The notes beneath the pieces were generated by a model. The model did not search any database, had not been told where the DNA came from, and saw only the letters and a program-made list of their open reading frames with translations. The translations under genes and the position numbers were made by a program. From Hippasteria phrygiana (lineage: Eukaryota; Echinodermata; Asteroidea; Valvatida; Goniasteridae), in contig JAZGUH010000375.1 of assembly GCA_037893225.1 (NCBI GenBank), forward strand, positions 1,178,001 to 1,242,000: 64,000 bases of DNA, in the 5' to 3' direction. Positions 11,229 to 23,422 of the stretch are shown here, one piece after another (within the stretch, counting starts at the first letter, position 1; every line of letters starts with the position of its first letter).

Positions 11229-12224
11229 TATAAGAAACGGTTACAAAACGGTTACAACTCACGATTTGATTGCGAACCAATACGAAACGGTTACAATACA
11301 AATACGAAATGTGACGAATTGTTTACGAAGCAGACCGAAAGTGTTACGAATGAACATGACACGTTACGAGGTATTAACGACTTCACGACGCATATACGAC
11401 GCATTTACGACATTTTGCGATATATATACGAACTTGTTGCGAACTTAACGTCACGTGGTGACGCGCGTGTTCAGAACCTGTACTTGTATTTTCTCATTTT
11501 GCATCATGTTCACCAACTCTGATGTTACTGGAAGCGGCTGCTGTTGAAGAGGAAAACCTCCTCCTGGCGGCTGTGGTTCTGGTTCTTCAAGGAATCCGGC
11601 AACAATACGAAAGTGAAAACAAAACGCCGCGAACCGCTGATTCATCACGTGTTTCCCACGTGTTTTTGTTGGCGTCGTAACGTGTTACGAACCACGTCGG
11701 CAAGTTCGTAACCGCGTCGTTAGTGCTTCGTCAAAGTCGCAAACGCTTCATAACGGAGTCGCAAAGTTGTAATGGTTTCGTGAATGAATTCGTCGTCATT
11801 CTCATCAATTCGTAACCAAATTCGTAAACGGTTCGCGCCAAAACACAGGTGTTTTGTGTTGACGCTACGTTTTCGGCTTGGTTCGTAACCATTTCGTAAT
11901 TTCTTCGTTACCATGTCGTAAACTTTGTAACTGCTTCGCAACTGCTTCGCAACTACTTCGTGAACTGTCGTGACACTTCGTTGAGAAAAAAATTTGCCGA
12001 ACCAGCCCGATATGGTTGCGAAAGATTACGATGCATTCGCGAAGTTATTACGACAAGTTACGACACCGTTGCGACATATTGCGAAGGCTTACGAAATCGT
12101 AACGCTTTGTAAAAGTTTGGAAAATTTTAACATTTGCACCACGACTTACGCGACAATACGAGGTGTTTACGAAGTCTTGCGAATAATTACGACACTCAAC
12201 GAATTCAATTACGAAGTACTTACG
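11229..12224. repeat. Helically phased CGA/TCG motif array (copy 2)
   Basis: Second-unit version of 4980-5975 with the same blocks and spacings; only a few single-base changes were noticed. Confidence 0.8.
11451..11648 (-). other. Open frame in the spacer of the phased array (copy 2)
   Basis: Same 65-codon frame as at 5202-5399, intact, with a single Ala-to-Thr difference near its C-terminus. Retention after duplication is weak evidence because the copies are young. Confidence 0.25.
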
Positions 12225-14058
12225 TACGTACTTTTGTTTTTCTTTGGGGGGGGGGGGGGGGGGAAGGAATGTCATGACGCTAAATTTGTGCCATATTTCG
12301 AATACTTACGTACATCGATTTCGCCGCCAGCGACACGAATTTGCCGACAAAACCAACACCCACTCTGGCGACGCTCCTGACGCTCGGGATTTTATCAACT
12401 TCGTCCCGTGATATGATGTGACGGTCAGGATAGTTTCCGTGGACACAAACTAAACGCGATGGAACTGTTCTTGATGCACAGTACGAGATGGCGAGTTGGC
12501 CAAAAAGGAACTTTAAAGTCCACCAGCACGAGACTTTCCTTTGAAGTGTCGACTGAATACTGTATATAGGGTGTATATCTCCAAATACACCCCAATATCA
12601 ATGGCTAAAATATATGGTGACCCTGAAGGGACATCGCAAATCGTAAATATTGACGTCTGTTCGCAACAAAATTTCACGACTTGCCCAAAATCGTGAATAT
12701 TGACGTCAATATTCCCGGCAAAATTTCACGACTTGCCCCACATTTTTTGACGCGATTTTTTCCCAGCAAGATTAGGTGCTGTTGTCAAGTCAATGTGCGA
12801 ATGCGAACTCGGTGGTGGCGAATTCAAAAAACCTAAAACGCATGCAGCAAAGGGAGTTGCATAAAATCAGCAGATTCTGGAAAACAATTTCTGTATAAAT
12901 CTTCTACAAAACCCTTTTTTTGGGTTACATTTTTCTAACAGAGACTACCTAGAACACTTTAGTAGAAGAACAAACTATTTTTTCCTTTCCATTGTTCATA
13001 AGTTAACTGTATAAAATGAGATACTATTTCATTCATTGGTTTCAGAAAATATTCGATTTCCTGAAAAGGCAGTACCTTTAACTGAAAAGAAAATCTACCA
13101 TGCATTTTTCTAATTTTCCCAAATTTTATTGGGAAAATGCTATTTCGGCCCACTAATTGGTACACAAATGGTCGATTAAATTGACGTCTTTTTCCATCCA
13201 ATATGAAATAACCATTCTATGTTAACCACCCACAGTGTATTCGGTCGAAAACTGAAAATGTCAATTGCCAAGCGATGTATTTCAGTAAAAGGTTTCTCAC
13301 GATGAAATTAGATTTAATTATAACAGTTATCATTTTTCGATATTTAAGAATTACTTTATTTTTTCCCCTCTTGTGTACGCTTGGTTTATAATTGTGTATT
13401 GAACAAAATCCTAAGGCAGTGGTTTTTCTCTACAGGAAATCCCCGCATGCCTAAGATTCCACATTTCACAAGAATGTGTAATACCATGGTTACAGAATGC
13501 TCCCCGGAAGTGCTCAAAACTGTCAACGTTCCATAAATACTCTTATTTACTGCTCATTTGAAATTCTCTATAAATTTCAAAACACGTTAAATTCTGTTTA
13601 CATTACATTGAGAAATCGATCCTCGGGGACACAACAATGCGCGCACTGCAGGTTCAAATATTTACATTGCTTTCAATTTCCATTGCTCTCCTAGGGTGAC
13701 CTCCGTTTGAGGAAACACAGAGACCCTTTCAAATGAAAAGTATACGTAAATCAAATTTGAAAGTAGTTCATGTTCGCGTCAGCACGTGATGTTTTGCCTA
13801 TTCGGAAATCGAGGATAAAAACAAAACATCTTTCATGTATAGGAAACTAAAAAAAAACTCTCGTGATTGATACAAGGCCTATAGGCCTACATGTAAGTGG
13901 TCGAATATTGACTCTTACATTAGCCCGCAGGCCCCATTGACTAACTATGTAAAATTAGTAGATGAGTTCAGAATGTAATTTTTTTATTGAAAGATTGGAA
14001 CATATTTAAATAAGCCAATCTTTTTTATTAAAGAATGCATATTATAATAAATTGTCAT

Positions 14059-14760
14059 TTCAGTATACACGAAAACAAAAACATACATTTTTTGAAAAGT
14101 TTTCTTTTTCATCGTGTCCAAACAACCACAGCGCAATAATGTTTTCATGAAAAGATATTTTCAGAAAGAATTCATCAGTGGACTTGTTGTCTCTTTGTAC
14201 AAGATTTCAAAAGAGCACTGTGAAGGCACCGGCGATTCTTAACCAACAAATGAAGGGAAGGCGCCTAAAAATATTTCCGATGGAAACCAACGAGAGCCTA
14301 AAATTCAGTTTCCTGAACGTATCAGAATTGTTTGAAATCATTCCAAAATTCCACAGATTCTCTGAAATTCCGTTGGCAGATTTCTTATGAAAAGTCGTTG
14401 TTTAAACAAAGGAAGGGAAGAAAAACCCCTTTGGGATAAACGGAATGATGGAGCCCGTATTTATCCTTCCTCAGAGTGAGATGAAAAACTTAATTGCGAA
14501 CTGTCTCTGCAAACTGTCTCCGCGAGGACGTAACTGGTTCCCTCCCACTGCTCCTGCAGTTCGAGGCCAACACAATGCGTGCCAAATCAAGCCAGAAACA
14601 CTGGCACGAATAAAACTATTTAGATATGAACATCTAACAAAAGCAAAACAGTGCACTAACAATGAACATCCATTGTTAATTTGCACTCAATCCATTGTAT
14701 CTTGTTCGCAGTTAATACCGTATCTTTGACGTCATTCAGTTCTCTCTTTCGTCAGCATTC
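14059..14760. other. Non-coding stretch right of the duplication
   Basis: Short open frames at 14178-14390 and 14445-14729 show no recognisable domain. A poly-C run follows at about 14764-14782. No gene called. Confidence 0.35.
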
Positions 14761-14835
14761 CCCACCCCCCCCCCCCCCCCCCAACAGAATTGACTGCGTT
14801 TACTCTATGGTGTACCGTCGGGCCCAGTAGTAGCG

Positions 14836-15102
14836 CAGTGGCGTAGCCAAGGGGGGGGGGGGAAACTTCCCCCTCCCCACATGGGAACTCTTGCCCCCTC
14901 TTGCTCCCCCCCCCCTCTCTGGAAAATTGGGAATGTTTTTTTTTTCTTTGGGGGGGGGGGGGGGGTGGGTGTCGCCATCTTTAGTGTGTAGATATGCGTT
15001 TCTATAGCGTGGAACTATTTAACAAAGTCGAATTTCCCCCCTTGAAATAGCAATTCCCCCCGTTTGCCCCCCCCCCCCTCTAAGAGCCTGGCTACGCCAT
15101 TG
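14836..15102. mobile_element. hAT-type MITE with poly-G/poly-C subterminal tracts
   Basis: The left end cagtggcgtagcc and the right end ggctacgccattg are inverted complements with one mismatch. The flanks tagtagcg (14828-14835) and cagtagcg (15103-15110) form an 8-bp target duplication with one mismatch. An 8-bp TSD and CAGTGGCG termini fit the hAT superfamily. The interior is mainly runs of G and C and has no coding capacity. The base after the element starts cagtagcgtatccagc, which itself looks like a related TIR, so a second element may begin there. Confidence 0.85.
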
Positions 15103-15247
15103 CAGTAGCGTATCCAGCTTTTTGTGCCAGGGAGGGCAGACAACATCTGAACCGTCTAAAAACCCGTCGCAAAAATACTATTTCCTTTTGTTTTTTATGA
15201 CGCCTCAAATGCCGCCGGGGGGAGGGGCAAGTACAATGTAATATTAT

Positions 15248-15740
15248 GAAACCCCAAAGGTGGACAACCCCATTTTTCTCATTTTCTGCTAGCAGAATTT
15301 TAGTGTTTTTTTTACAAGTTTCTAAGTAAAAGTCCCAAATTCCCACTAGCAGAATTAATGATGCCCCGAAAGTGGACAACCCGATTTTCCCATTTTCTGC
15401 AAGCAGAATTTTTATAATATTTGTTTTGAAGTCGCGCAAACCGTTTTAAGAAATTTCAATATTTTCTGCTTCAGAAATTTGTTTTTTACTTTGATGCCCC
15501 AAAACTGGACAAGTAAAAATCCTACTTTTTTGACTACACGCAACGCGCACACCCTCTGTTCGAAATAAAATTCTGCTAGTGAAAATTTAGGATTTTTACT
15601 TGTCCACTTGTGGCGCACCGAAATTGTCGTCAAAGTAAAATTTCTGCAAGCAGAAAATTTAGTTTTTAAAAACGGGTGTCGCGTTGTCTTTTTTAAACCT
15701 AAAAATTAGAAAATTGGGTTGTCCACTTTTGGGGCTTAGT
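15248..15740. mobile_element. Inverted mosaic built of ccccaaaagtggacaa and tttctgcaagcagaaa words
   Basis: The left end ccccaaaggtggacaaccc is complementary to the right end gggttgtccacttttgggg. Between them the same words recur on both strands: ccccgaaagtggacaa, ccccaaaactggac, ttgtccacttgtgg, and the near-palindrome ttctgcaagcagaa (also ctgctagcagaa). I find no TSD and no ORF with a domain. I read it as a non-autonomous foldback element with a self-similar interior. Confidence 0.65.
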
Positions 15741-15779
15741 ATGTAACTATAAAAAATCCTAATTAGCATAAACCTGTCC

Positions 15780-16340
15780 GCTATCGGTCCCCATAAGCGA
15801 AATCAGAATGACAAATGGAGGGACACCGGCAACCAGTATCTGACAAGCAAAACAGACTGTGTGTCTGTTCGTCGCTTGGTGGCGCTATCGGAATCCGCCA
15901 GTGAAAGTTTGGCATTGGCCGGCCGCCTACGCGTGTTGGCCGTACACACAAGAGGCAAAGTACCGGTACTCGGTAGTGTCTGTGCATGAACATTGACCAA
16001 CTGAAAACCTGATTCACGGGAGCAATCTGTGAACTTCACATCCAGGGATATATTCCCCCGGGCACGTCGAATGCTACACGACATGCAACAGTCTTCCCCA
16101 AGCTTTCGGCGTTTGATTCTGACGGGAAGGAGTAGTTCACGCCCGGCAGACTCTGTTTGATTCATCCATGGAGGATCCCAGCTCGTGCCAAACAACTCCA
16201 CGACTACTTATAATTAGCTAATTTAAAACTACCGCGCTTTTCCAGTTTTCTCGGCTTCCTCCATGATTCAACTCAACGCGACGGGGTAGTGTGCAGCCTT
16301 TGTTCCGCCGCTCATTTCTTTCCTGCCGATTTTTTTTTCT
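15780..16340. other. CpG-richer unique stretch, no gene supported
   Basis: Base composition turns more GC- and CpG-rich than the neighbours. A 132-codon minus-strand frame (15803-16201) is open but has no recognisable domain or clear signal peptide. It could be an unrecognised exon or regulatory DNA. Confidence 0.2.
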
Positions 16341-17285
16341 TCCAACTCTTCAATCAAGAGTTATAAATAGCTATTGTCGCGAACAGAGCTGGGCAGAAAT
16401 GATTACTGAAACTTGATAGTGTTGCACCATCAGGGGATGTAGGCCCACACAATTGTAAATCGTCGGTACAACTGTTTGAACATTTCGTTGGGAAGTAGCC
16501 TTTTGGCACGGTGTGCGGCCCACAACATTTTCCATCACATGTTTTGCCTCGCGAAAGCTCAAGTTGGTTCATTCAAGTCATGGTGAAGAATTCTTGAGTT
16601 GCTTTTAGCTTCTAAGACGTTCCAACGTGGGAATAAGTGGAGAAGAGATGCGAGGAATTATCGATTTTCGTACCACAGAACTTCTATGAGGCAGCACGAT
16701 GATGATAACATACGGATACCTATACGTCACGTAGATGATTAAGTTAGGAGCAACATCTGCTTCACCAGTGAATGTACACGCGCACGTTTAGCTGTCACAT
16801 TCTTTGCAGATTTTCAAGGACTTGAACAGTATTAGGAATAAAGTGAATGGTAGGCCTAACCATTCTGATTTTTACCAGTGTAAATGGGGAGAATTGTTCA
16901 AACCTTTTGCTGTGGAACGTTCGATTAACGAGGAAAGGGAAACCTTGGATTACACAATAGATCCCAGACTATGTTCTGCACCGATGACTGGATTTGAGTG
17001 ACTATACTACTACTAGTACTACTGTGCTTCAGTGCAGTCTACAACTGAATGCGGTAGGTTTTTAATCCAAAGAGGAGAACAAGATGAAGATGGATTCTGC
17101 CAACGCCGCAAAATCCCGGTAACGTTTTCATTATTTACTGTTAAGTGTTATTATGTGCATGACAATTCCCTCTAAAAGGGGCCATTTTCGTGTTTGGGTG
17201 TGGAGACCGTCTCATTTTAAAATCTTCCCATCAGCAAGCCAATTCTGTATTGCTCCATTGTAACTCTAACCTTCGTTCAGGCCCT
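16341..17285. other. Non-coding, nothing recognised
   Basis: Short frames only, including a cysteine-containing 72-codon minus-strand frame (16354-16572) without a family match. No repeats shared with the rest of the window were seen. Confidence 0.3.
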
Positions 17286-17299
17286 ACCTCCTCCTTATA

Positions 17300-17400
17300 A
17301 CCTGGGGCCAATTTCATCAAGCTGTTATTGTTAAGCACAAACATTTGCTTAGCATGCAAATGCTTCTTTGATATGCGCCGTTAGAATACCGAACTGGCTT
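17300..17400. repeat. Fragment of dispersed family J (ctgcttaagcaaa words)
   Basis: ccaatttcatcaagctgtta, gttaagcacaaa and tttgcttagcatgcaaa are the words of a dispersed family also seen at about 32590-32735, 37560-37745 and 58670-58790. I know this kind of sequence from echinoderm genomes. Confidence 0.5.
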
Positions 17401-17401
17401 A

Positions 17402-17467
17402 TTATTGTTGCTTGTGCGCTTTTTCCTCTGCCCCCCCCCCCCCAACATTGATGAGAAATCGCCGCCT
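17402..17467 (-). mobile_element. Family B MITE, 5'-end fragment
   Basis: The reverse complement reads ggcggcgatttctcatcaa, then a poly-G run, then ggaaaaagcgcacaa, matching the start of family B as at 46000 and 49485. Confidence 0.75.
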
Positions 17468-17634
17468 TGTGCTCTCTCCGCATTTTAATCGTCGGTCTGA
17501 GTGATAAATATTGTCCTGGTGTTTACCCTGCAAGCGGTCATCAAAATTGTTGTGAGATTGTTTGGCTCCGTGTCGCATATCAATCATATCAGACTGACCT
17601 TTACATGTCCAGCCAGACCAGATATTTCCCCCCG

Positions 17635-17875
17635 TAGACCATGGGTGGCGATTCCGGGGGGACAGGGGCACACGTCCTTACAATGTTTTGGGAGAGGGGA
17701 TGGCTATGGCAGTGTTCCCCCCAATATTTCCCTCTTTTCCTATACATTTTATGAGTCATTGGCTTGTACACATGTGCACCAGTATGCACCAGAATACACA
17801 AAGACACCGAGTACAAAACGTTCGTTGTGTAGTTTTTCATCCCCGACGTTGACGAGAAATCGCCGCCGCTGCCCT
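17635..17875 (-). mobile_element. Family B MITE, near-complete copy
   Basis: Ends gggtggcgattcc (left) and cgagaaatcgccgccgc (right) are the two termini of family B in reverse orientation. The interior matches the copies at 46000 and 49485: atggctatggcagtgttccc, tgtgcaccagaatacacaaag, gtacaaaacg. No target duplication is clear. Frames that cross it are by-products. Confidence 0.75.
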
Positions 17876-17899
17876 GGGCCGGCCGTAGACTCCAACGCA

Positions 17900-20570
17900 A
17901 GTTTGTAGTTCTTCACCGTTGCCTTTGTTCTGGTGGTGATGTAATATGAGGGAGGGGGACTGACGGTAGATGCGAGGGACTGCATAGTTAGGGCTACGAG
18001 TAATTAAGTTACACATCCAGACTGTAATCAGATAATTTTTCTTCGATGATGCCAGTTCAATTTCTCGTAATACAATGACGCAATGTCTTTAATCTGTAGG
18101 CTACCTGTTGCTTCTGACTTTTAAAAAAATAGAATTTAAAAATTAAGGTAGGACTGAGATTTTTTTTTATCACAATTTTAATCGTTGGACAAGTGTTAAT
18201 ATTAAAAAATAAAGCGGTGCTCGTATGACGCTTCATTTTAAAAGCGCTTCACAAAATATTACCCCTATATTCATCCGGGCATTGGAAAAACCACTGGACA
18301 AATAGGGCGGGGGAGGGGCCACCCCTTCAAAAATAAATAAATAAAACCCGAAAAGTAGTATTGCTGTGATTATTTTTAATGACACTTCGACAATTCTAGA
18401 ATCTGCAGAGGTGAGTGCCCCCCCCCCCAAAAAAAAGGTTTTATGGATCCGCTAATGGAATAAAACTGCATGATTTTGTAGTAGATGAACTGGACAGAAC
18501 TTGAAGTTAAAACTTATTCAGTGTTTCAAAAGTGTTCCTGGAGGTCTATAGCCAGTGAACATCCACCCATAAAAATTCCAGAAGACAGTGACCCATGTGG
18601 CAGTATTTTTAAACTATAAAATAACCGAACTTAATACAGAGAAAAAGGTTGAAACAGCCTCACTTCGTGTAACTCTCTTTTTCAAAATATGATCCTAAGT
18701 TAAGCTACAGCGTCTAGTCTACTGGTTTCTGGCTGAACATAGTCGGCTTCAAACGGCTTCGTTCATAATACATTATGGCTTATTTTGCAGAAAGTTCTGG
18801 AGGCCTATTAAGCACATGACGCATCCATGCCTTGATCTTGCCGATAGCGCCGGCCGGAACTCTTCGCTCGTGTCACCCCGGTCAAGCCGGGCTACGCGCG
18901 GCCACGCTCACACGGCGACTCGCGGTGCCTCTGAACCGGGAAATTGCCGGAATTCAGAGGTCCTGTAAACAGGGTCAGAGTATTGCAAAATCTGCTCCCT
19001 ACTTGACATCATGCCGTTTATTTTTTGGACGTGATCGACGACGTGTATATTTCTTGTTTATTTGGTTTGGTGAATAACCACATACCCGCGAGGGATCGCG
19101 CGCGTGCCATATGTAGGACTCACGTCTTTTAATTTACCCCATTTCCTGGATTCGTACAGTTTTTCCCCTATTAAGTTAAACACAGCATGAAAGCATGCTT
19201 AAAACACGAAGTAGTGTGTTTACTGTTAAGCATCAATTTCTTGTCCTGTAATTTTGAAGGTAGTCGGGTGGGGGTAGGCTTATAAGTCTTTAATACCACT
19301 ACAACCCTACGCCTAAACAGCTTGGTTGACTCGTCGAAAGAATGTCGAGTACATATTTTGGATTCACATTCATGCATCAGTTCAAGTCTAGCTGAGTGGT
19401 TGGATGAGCGGGGCCGGGGGGCGCCACGAGCTTCTAGAATCATCAAGGTATAGGAAGATCCACGACAAAGCTGATGTTAAGGGTTTTGTAAAATTTGAGC
19501 CGAAGATGCAGGTTTTTCTTTTCACCAAACGAGAGAGATCAAGAGGCGACTTATCTCTGGGACATTATAACACTTGAGTCACCAATATAAGAAGGAAGGG
19601 TGTGTGAAGTTGTCTTTAATTTGACCAATGCGGAATCCCCACTCGACCAAATCAACAAAGGAAACACTAATGAACTAAATTAAGATCTACTGTTCAACCC
19701 CAACCAGAAATCTAGTTTAGTCCCCGCCCTTCAAATTTGAAGATCTAATTCCCATGAAGAAAGTATAAGGCCCGTTCAAACAATGTCCATACAGCATAAA
19801 GGCCTATAAATACTTAGTCTAGTACACGAATATTGGCCCCCTGAATTCTGTCACCAGAATTGAGACCATTTCATGAAAGGGAACGGAGGAGTTCAAAGTT
19901 GTTCTCCTTGCGTGAACTTGTGTTTCATTTGCTAAAATGATATTAATTTGTCTAGAGTTTTAAGAAAGGGATTATTATCGCATAGTAAACCGCAGTGTCC
20001 CCTGAGATGCCTGACGGCTTCTCTTGACTTTGACAAAACTAGGTCAAACCTATCACAGGTCGCGAATAACGTTTTCCCGTATGACGTAATGAATTATCCA
20101 AATCTTAATGGTTCATGAAACCTCAATCGCCACCAACCATGACCGCAAGCTTTAGAAACACAGCCAGCAGGAACCAAGGGCCCTTGCCGGGAGGCATGGG
20201 TTTGGTTCCCCGGGTAACGTCGGCTGCGGTATGGTGTGAAACGGCTATAAGGTTTCTGGCCGTGACATTGGGCCGACGATCCCCGGACAGGAACAAATAT
20301 AATGCATGCACCTATTAGTTATTTGTTTCCCCCCAATTCCCTCCCCTCCCTACCCCACCCCGGACGTCAGGATTGGAAACTTGTTTTCGTGCCCCAAAGT
20401 ATTCCTTATTTGAGTAAAAATACAAATTGGCTTTATACTTTTGTACAGGAGCTTGGTGCCCCAGGGGTGGGGGTTTGGTCACTTTAAGAATGACAGTTCC
20501 CACACTGGGGGTGGGACAGCGCTGAAGGTGGGTGGGAGAATCAATTTATAGGTGCATGTAGGGTACAATA
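17900..20570. other. Unique non-coding stretch, no gene recognised
   Basis: Mixed AT- and GC-rich DNA. GC-rich patches at 18845-18930 and 20150-20290 carry open frames under 85 codons without domains. No splice-supported exon is recognisable. Confidence 0.3.
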
Positions 20571-20824
20571 CCGAATCATCGAAGAGGTTTATTTATGGTG
20601 TACAAAAAACTGTACATATTGGAACAATACGCAGAGAACAACAGAACAACATGAGAGGACAATAGGTCCTCGACCGCTGTTGGAACACGTTGATAAAGCC
20701 AATGGGAGGGATTGTAAACAAAGTACAAAAAAAAAAGGCAATTAGGATCATGGAAAGCCCTCGGCATTCATCATAATCAACAAAATATGTGGATGACTGC
20801 ATGCAATTCAAATAATCGCGGACC

Positions 20825-20962
20825 TTTAACAATAGAGGACAGCAGGGTCCACGATTATGAGTAGAGGTCTAAAGTTGAAAACCGTGTACAAAACCAACGG
20901 GGTCCTTCCCGAAAACTTAGCTTATATAGAAGAGGACAATAGGAGGTCCACGATTTAAGACT
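20825..20962 (+). mobile_element. Family A MITE, diverged copy
   Basis: cgcggacctttaacaatagagg, ggtccacgatta, aaaccgtgtacaaaaccaac, ggtccttcccgaaaa and gaggtccacgattt appear in the same order as in the clean family A copies at 39046-39237 and 33669-33860. A further very diverged piece (ggacaataggtcctcg, ccaatgggaggga) precedes it at about 20655-20720. Confidence 0.65.
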
Positions 20963-21091
20963 ATTCAAGTTTTGTTTCAACTTTCAAGTTGTAGTATGGT
21001 CTTAGTATCGTAGACAACCTTGTATCTATTTGGCTATAAAATTATCAGAATGCGCATGGACTATGGTATCAGGTCTTCCTTTTTTCACACC

Positions 21092-21140
21092 GGGGGGGGG
21101 GGGGGGGGGGGGGGGGGTGGGGGGAAGTGGGGGGGGGGGC
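21092..21140. repeat. Long poly-G tract
   Basis: Twenty-six G in a row, then short interruptions (T, AA, T) and further G runs. Strong G-quadruplex potential and a likely sequencing or assembly weak spot. Confidence 0.9.
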
Positions 21141-21206
21141 ACTTTATTCTGCAATTCTACTACTTGCTGGTGTAGCAACAACTCTTCCCCATACAATTGT
21201 GGCCTA

Positions 21207-21457
21207 TACTGCAAAAACTAGGGTGTTAAAAATAACACTTTTCGGTGTTATGAGAGGACCACACCAATTTGTGTTATTTTACCACATTTGGTGTTATCGT
21301 TCACACCCACGGGTGTAACAATACACTCATAGGGGTTAAGAATGACACCAGTTGATTTGAAATAACACCAATAATTGTAACACCGGTACAAATTCTTGGT
21401 GTAATCCTTTTGGAACACCGAGAGTGTTGAATTTAACACCCAAGTTTTTGCAGTGTA
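21207..21457. mobile_element. MITE made of ggtgttaa / ttaacacc words
   Basis: The left end actgcaaaaactagggtg and right end caagtttttgcagtg are inverted. Between them ggtgtta and taacacc occur about fifteen times in both orientations (aataacacttttcggtgtta, ggtgttatcg, aataacacc, gtgtaac). No ORF of note. A clear TSD was not seen; the flanks are TA-rich. Confidence 0.75.
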
Positions 21458-21459
21458 TA

Positions 21460-23110
21460 TAGTTCTTGGCTGAGTGGAAGCATTTAACTTTTGTTCTGAA
21501 TGGAAGCAATGTGCCGGATGGAAGCCGGGGGTAATCGTACGTGGAAGTGTTCAAGGTCAGAGGATTGGTGGCAACAAATTACATCAACTTGCGCGTTACA
21601 CATCTGGAAAAAATTACTTCTTTCATTGCCAAGGCCACCGTCTAGCTGTATGGCGCTCCAAACGGCACGATAAATGCCGATTCAACCCTAGTAATGTCAT
21701 CATGGTGACCAGGGCATCACCTATAATATAAGGCGCTGGCATATGAGATTTCGCTATAGGCAGGTGGCCAAAATTGACAGCTGGAAATTGTGTTTCGGGC
21801 TGACAAATCATTCAAGTTGATTTTTCTCTGTCACGACATTGACTCCACGACAATAGAAAACCCGATCTTGTCAACAATGTAACGTGGCTGCCAAGCAACG
21901 TGAAAAACAGTCAAGCGCAATGTCACAATCGATAGCACAAGGTCTGTAAATGACTCCCTTTGCGGTAGAATTGACGACGTCAATTATCCCATCGTGTAAG
22001 CATTTGCAATACACATTAACATTCTGACTTTTGCAACTGTAAACATTGTACTCGTCCACTCCTCAAAGTCATCTGGAATGCCGAAGATATCGCGTTAAGT
22101 GCAAGAGCAATGGGCTCACATGAAATGCCTACATATAAACTACGTCGGCCAGGCGTTTCCTTACTGAGGTGCAGTTTTGCGCAAACGCATGCGTGAACAC
22201 ACAGGATTTGCATTTAGAGAGCTCAACCAGTTTTTCCCCAAAAGTTACCCTGTCAAAATTTATGTTCAGAAATACTGAATTTGAAATTGGGAAAGGGGGT
22301 ACCTCTCCTTCTGACGTTGGTGATGCCATTTCACTTATTTTGGACATATTTTTGACATGTTGGGCATTATATCGATCCGCTTTGCAAAAGTGCTTATAAA
22401 CTATACGGTATGCATTGTAGGTCAACCAAAAAATGGACAACCTCTTTGCTGGTGTTGGGGGGGGGGGGGGGGGGTTCAAGCCCGTCAACCACAACCCCCT
22501 CACGGGTGCGCCACTAATAGAGAATACATTATGCAGGCTTACTTCCATTACAAACTACACTGTTCTAATTATCTGTAACTTCCCCTATGAGGATCCTGTA
22601 GGTCTATACACATGTTGTTTTGGACATGGCGGGGTGTGAATACAACCTCGCATCTCGGGAGTTGCATTTTGTATCAGCTTTCCTGATTTCCCCCTTTTAT
22701 TGTTTTCTTCTATAGTCCTTTGCCTAGAGTGGCTTTTATATAAATCGTAGCCTTGCTTGGGGCGATTATGCATTAAACATTTTTTTTCATAGCAGTATAG
22801 TGAATACAGCTTACATGTCAGCCTTCAATTCCTTTCCCAAACACATCTTCATTGTTACAAGCTTCCAGCTTTTCTTCGTCACCTGTCACGTGACTTCAAT
22901 GAAAGCATCCACCTGTTTTGTGTAAAAGCAGTCTCTTTTGAGCAGAAATACCCACGTCCTATAAACAATGATTCAGCCTTTAAAGAGGCTGTTTCGATTT
23001 CACTTTAATCTGATTTGATCGGATCATTAATGTTAATCTTGCTGTAGTACATGGATGCTAAATCGGAAAGATCTTTACCAATTTCTGCCTTGCTAGACAA
23101 GAATCAGATA
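21460..23110. other. Non-coding stretch with a poly-G tract
   Basis: No domain-bearing ORF. A G run of about 17 lies at 22457-22474. The 139-codon minus-strand frame at 22129-22548 crosses that run (proline repeat) and is not convincing. Confidence 0.3.
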
Positions 23111-23119
23111 AGAACCAGT

Positions 23120-23277
23120 CAGTGTTGGAGCAAAGGCTTTGACCCTCAAGGCCAAGGCCAAGGCTTAGACCATCAAGGTCGAGGCCAAGGCCCTATACAT
23201 ATTATGGCCTTGTATGTGGCCTTGGCCTTGATCGTTTAAGCCTTGGCCTTGAGGGCCAAGCCTTTGCTCCAACACTG
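23120..23277. mobile_element. 158-bp hAT-type MITE with perfect 8-bp TSD
   Basis: The termini cagtgttggagcaaaggc and gcctttgctccaacactg are perfect inverted repeats. The identical octamer gaaccagt flanks the element at 23112-23119 and 23278-23285. An 8-bp TSD with CAGTGTTGG termini is hAT-like. The interior is reiterated aaggccaaggc / gccttggcctt, so the whole element folds into one hairpin. No coding capacity; it needs a transposase in trans. Confidence 0.95.
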
Positions 23278-23422
23278 GAACCAGTCACAGGCAATTTGCA
23301 CCAAACTGTATTTTTGCGTAGCAAACATTTTGTACTTTAGCAGAGTACCGGTAGCTTTACGCTAAGTCAGAGACATGACTTGGCATCGGTCAAATTAAAA
23401 CTATATAAAAGAACGCCTAATG

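Larger units (their letters stand above)
7841..14058. repeat. 6.2-kb tandem duplication unit, copy 2
   Basis: Collinear with 1645-7840. Differences: a roughly 40-bp hairpin-forming insertion at 10884-10920; a loss of about 32 bp near 13987 between two short gaaa words (present in copy 1 at about 7737-7775); seven instead of five gcggacataatgggccat units in the foldback minisatellite; longer or shorter poly-G runs. The unit ends in aaattgtcat at 14058, after which the sequence leaves the repeat. Confidence 0.93.

Noticed and set aside
15803..16201. 132-codon minus-strand gene
   Set aside because: No recognisable domain, start context or splice sites; kept only as a note in the region entry.
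17084..17120. First exon ATG AAG ATG ... CCCG|gtaacg
   Set aside because: Only 12 codons, no signal peptide or domain and a weak donor; not distinguishable from chance.
17501..17908. 135-codon plus-strand ORF
   Set aside because: It crosses family B MITE sequence; no domain.
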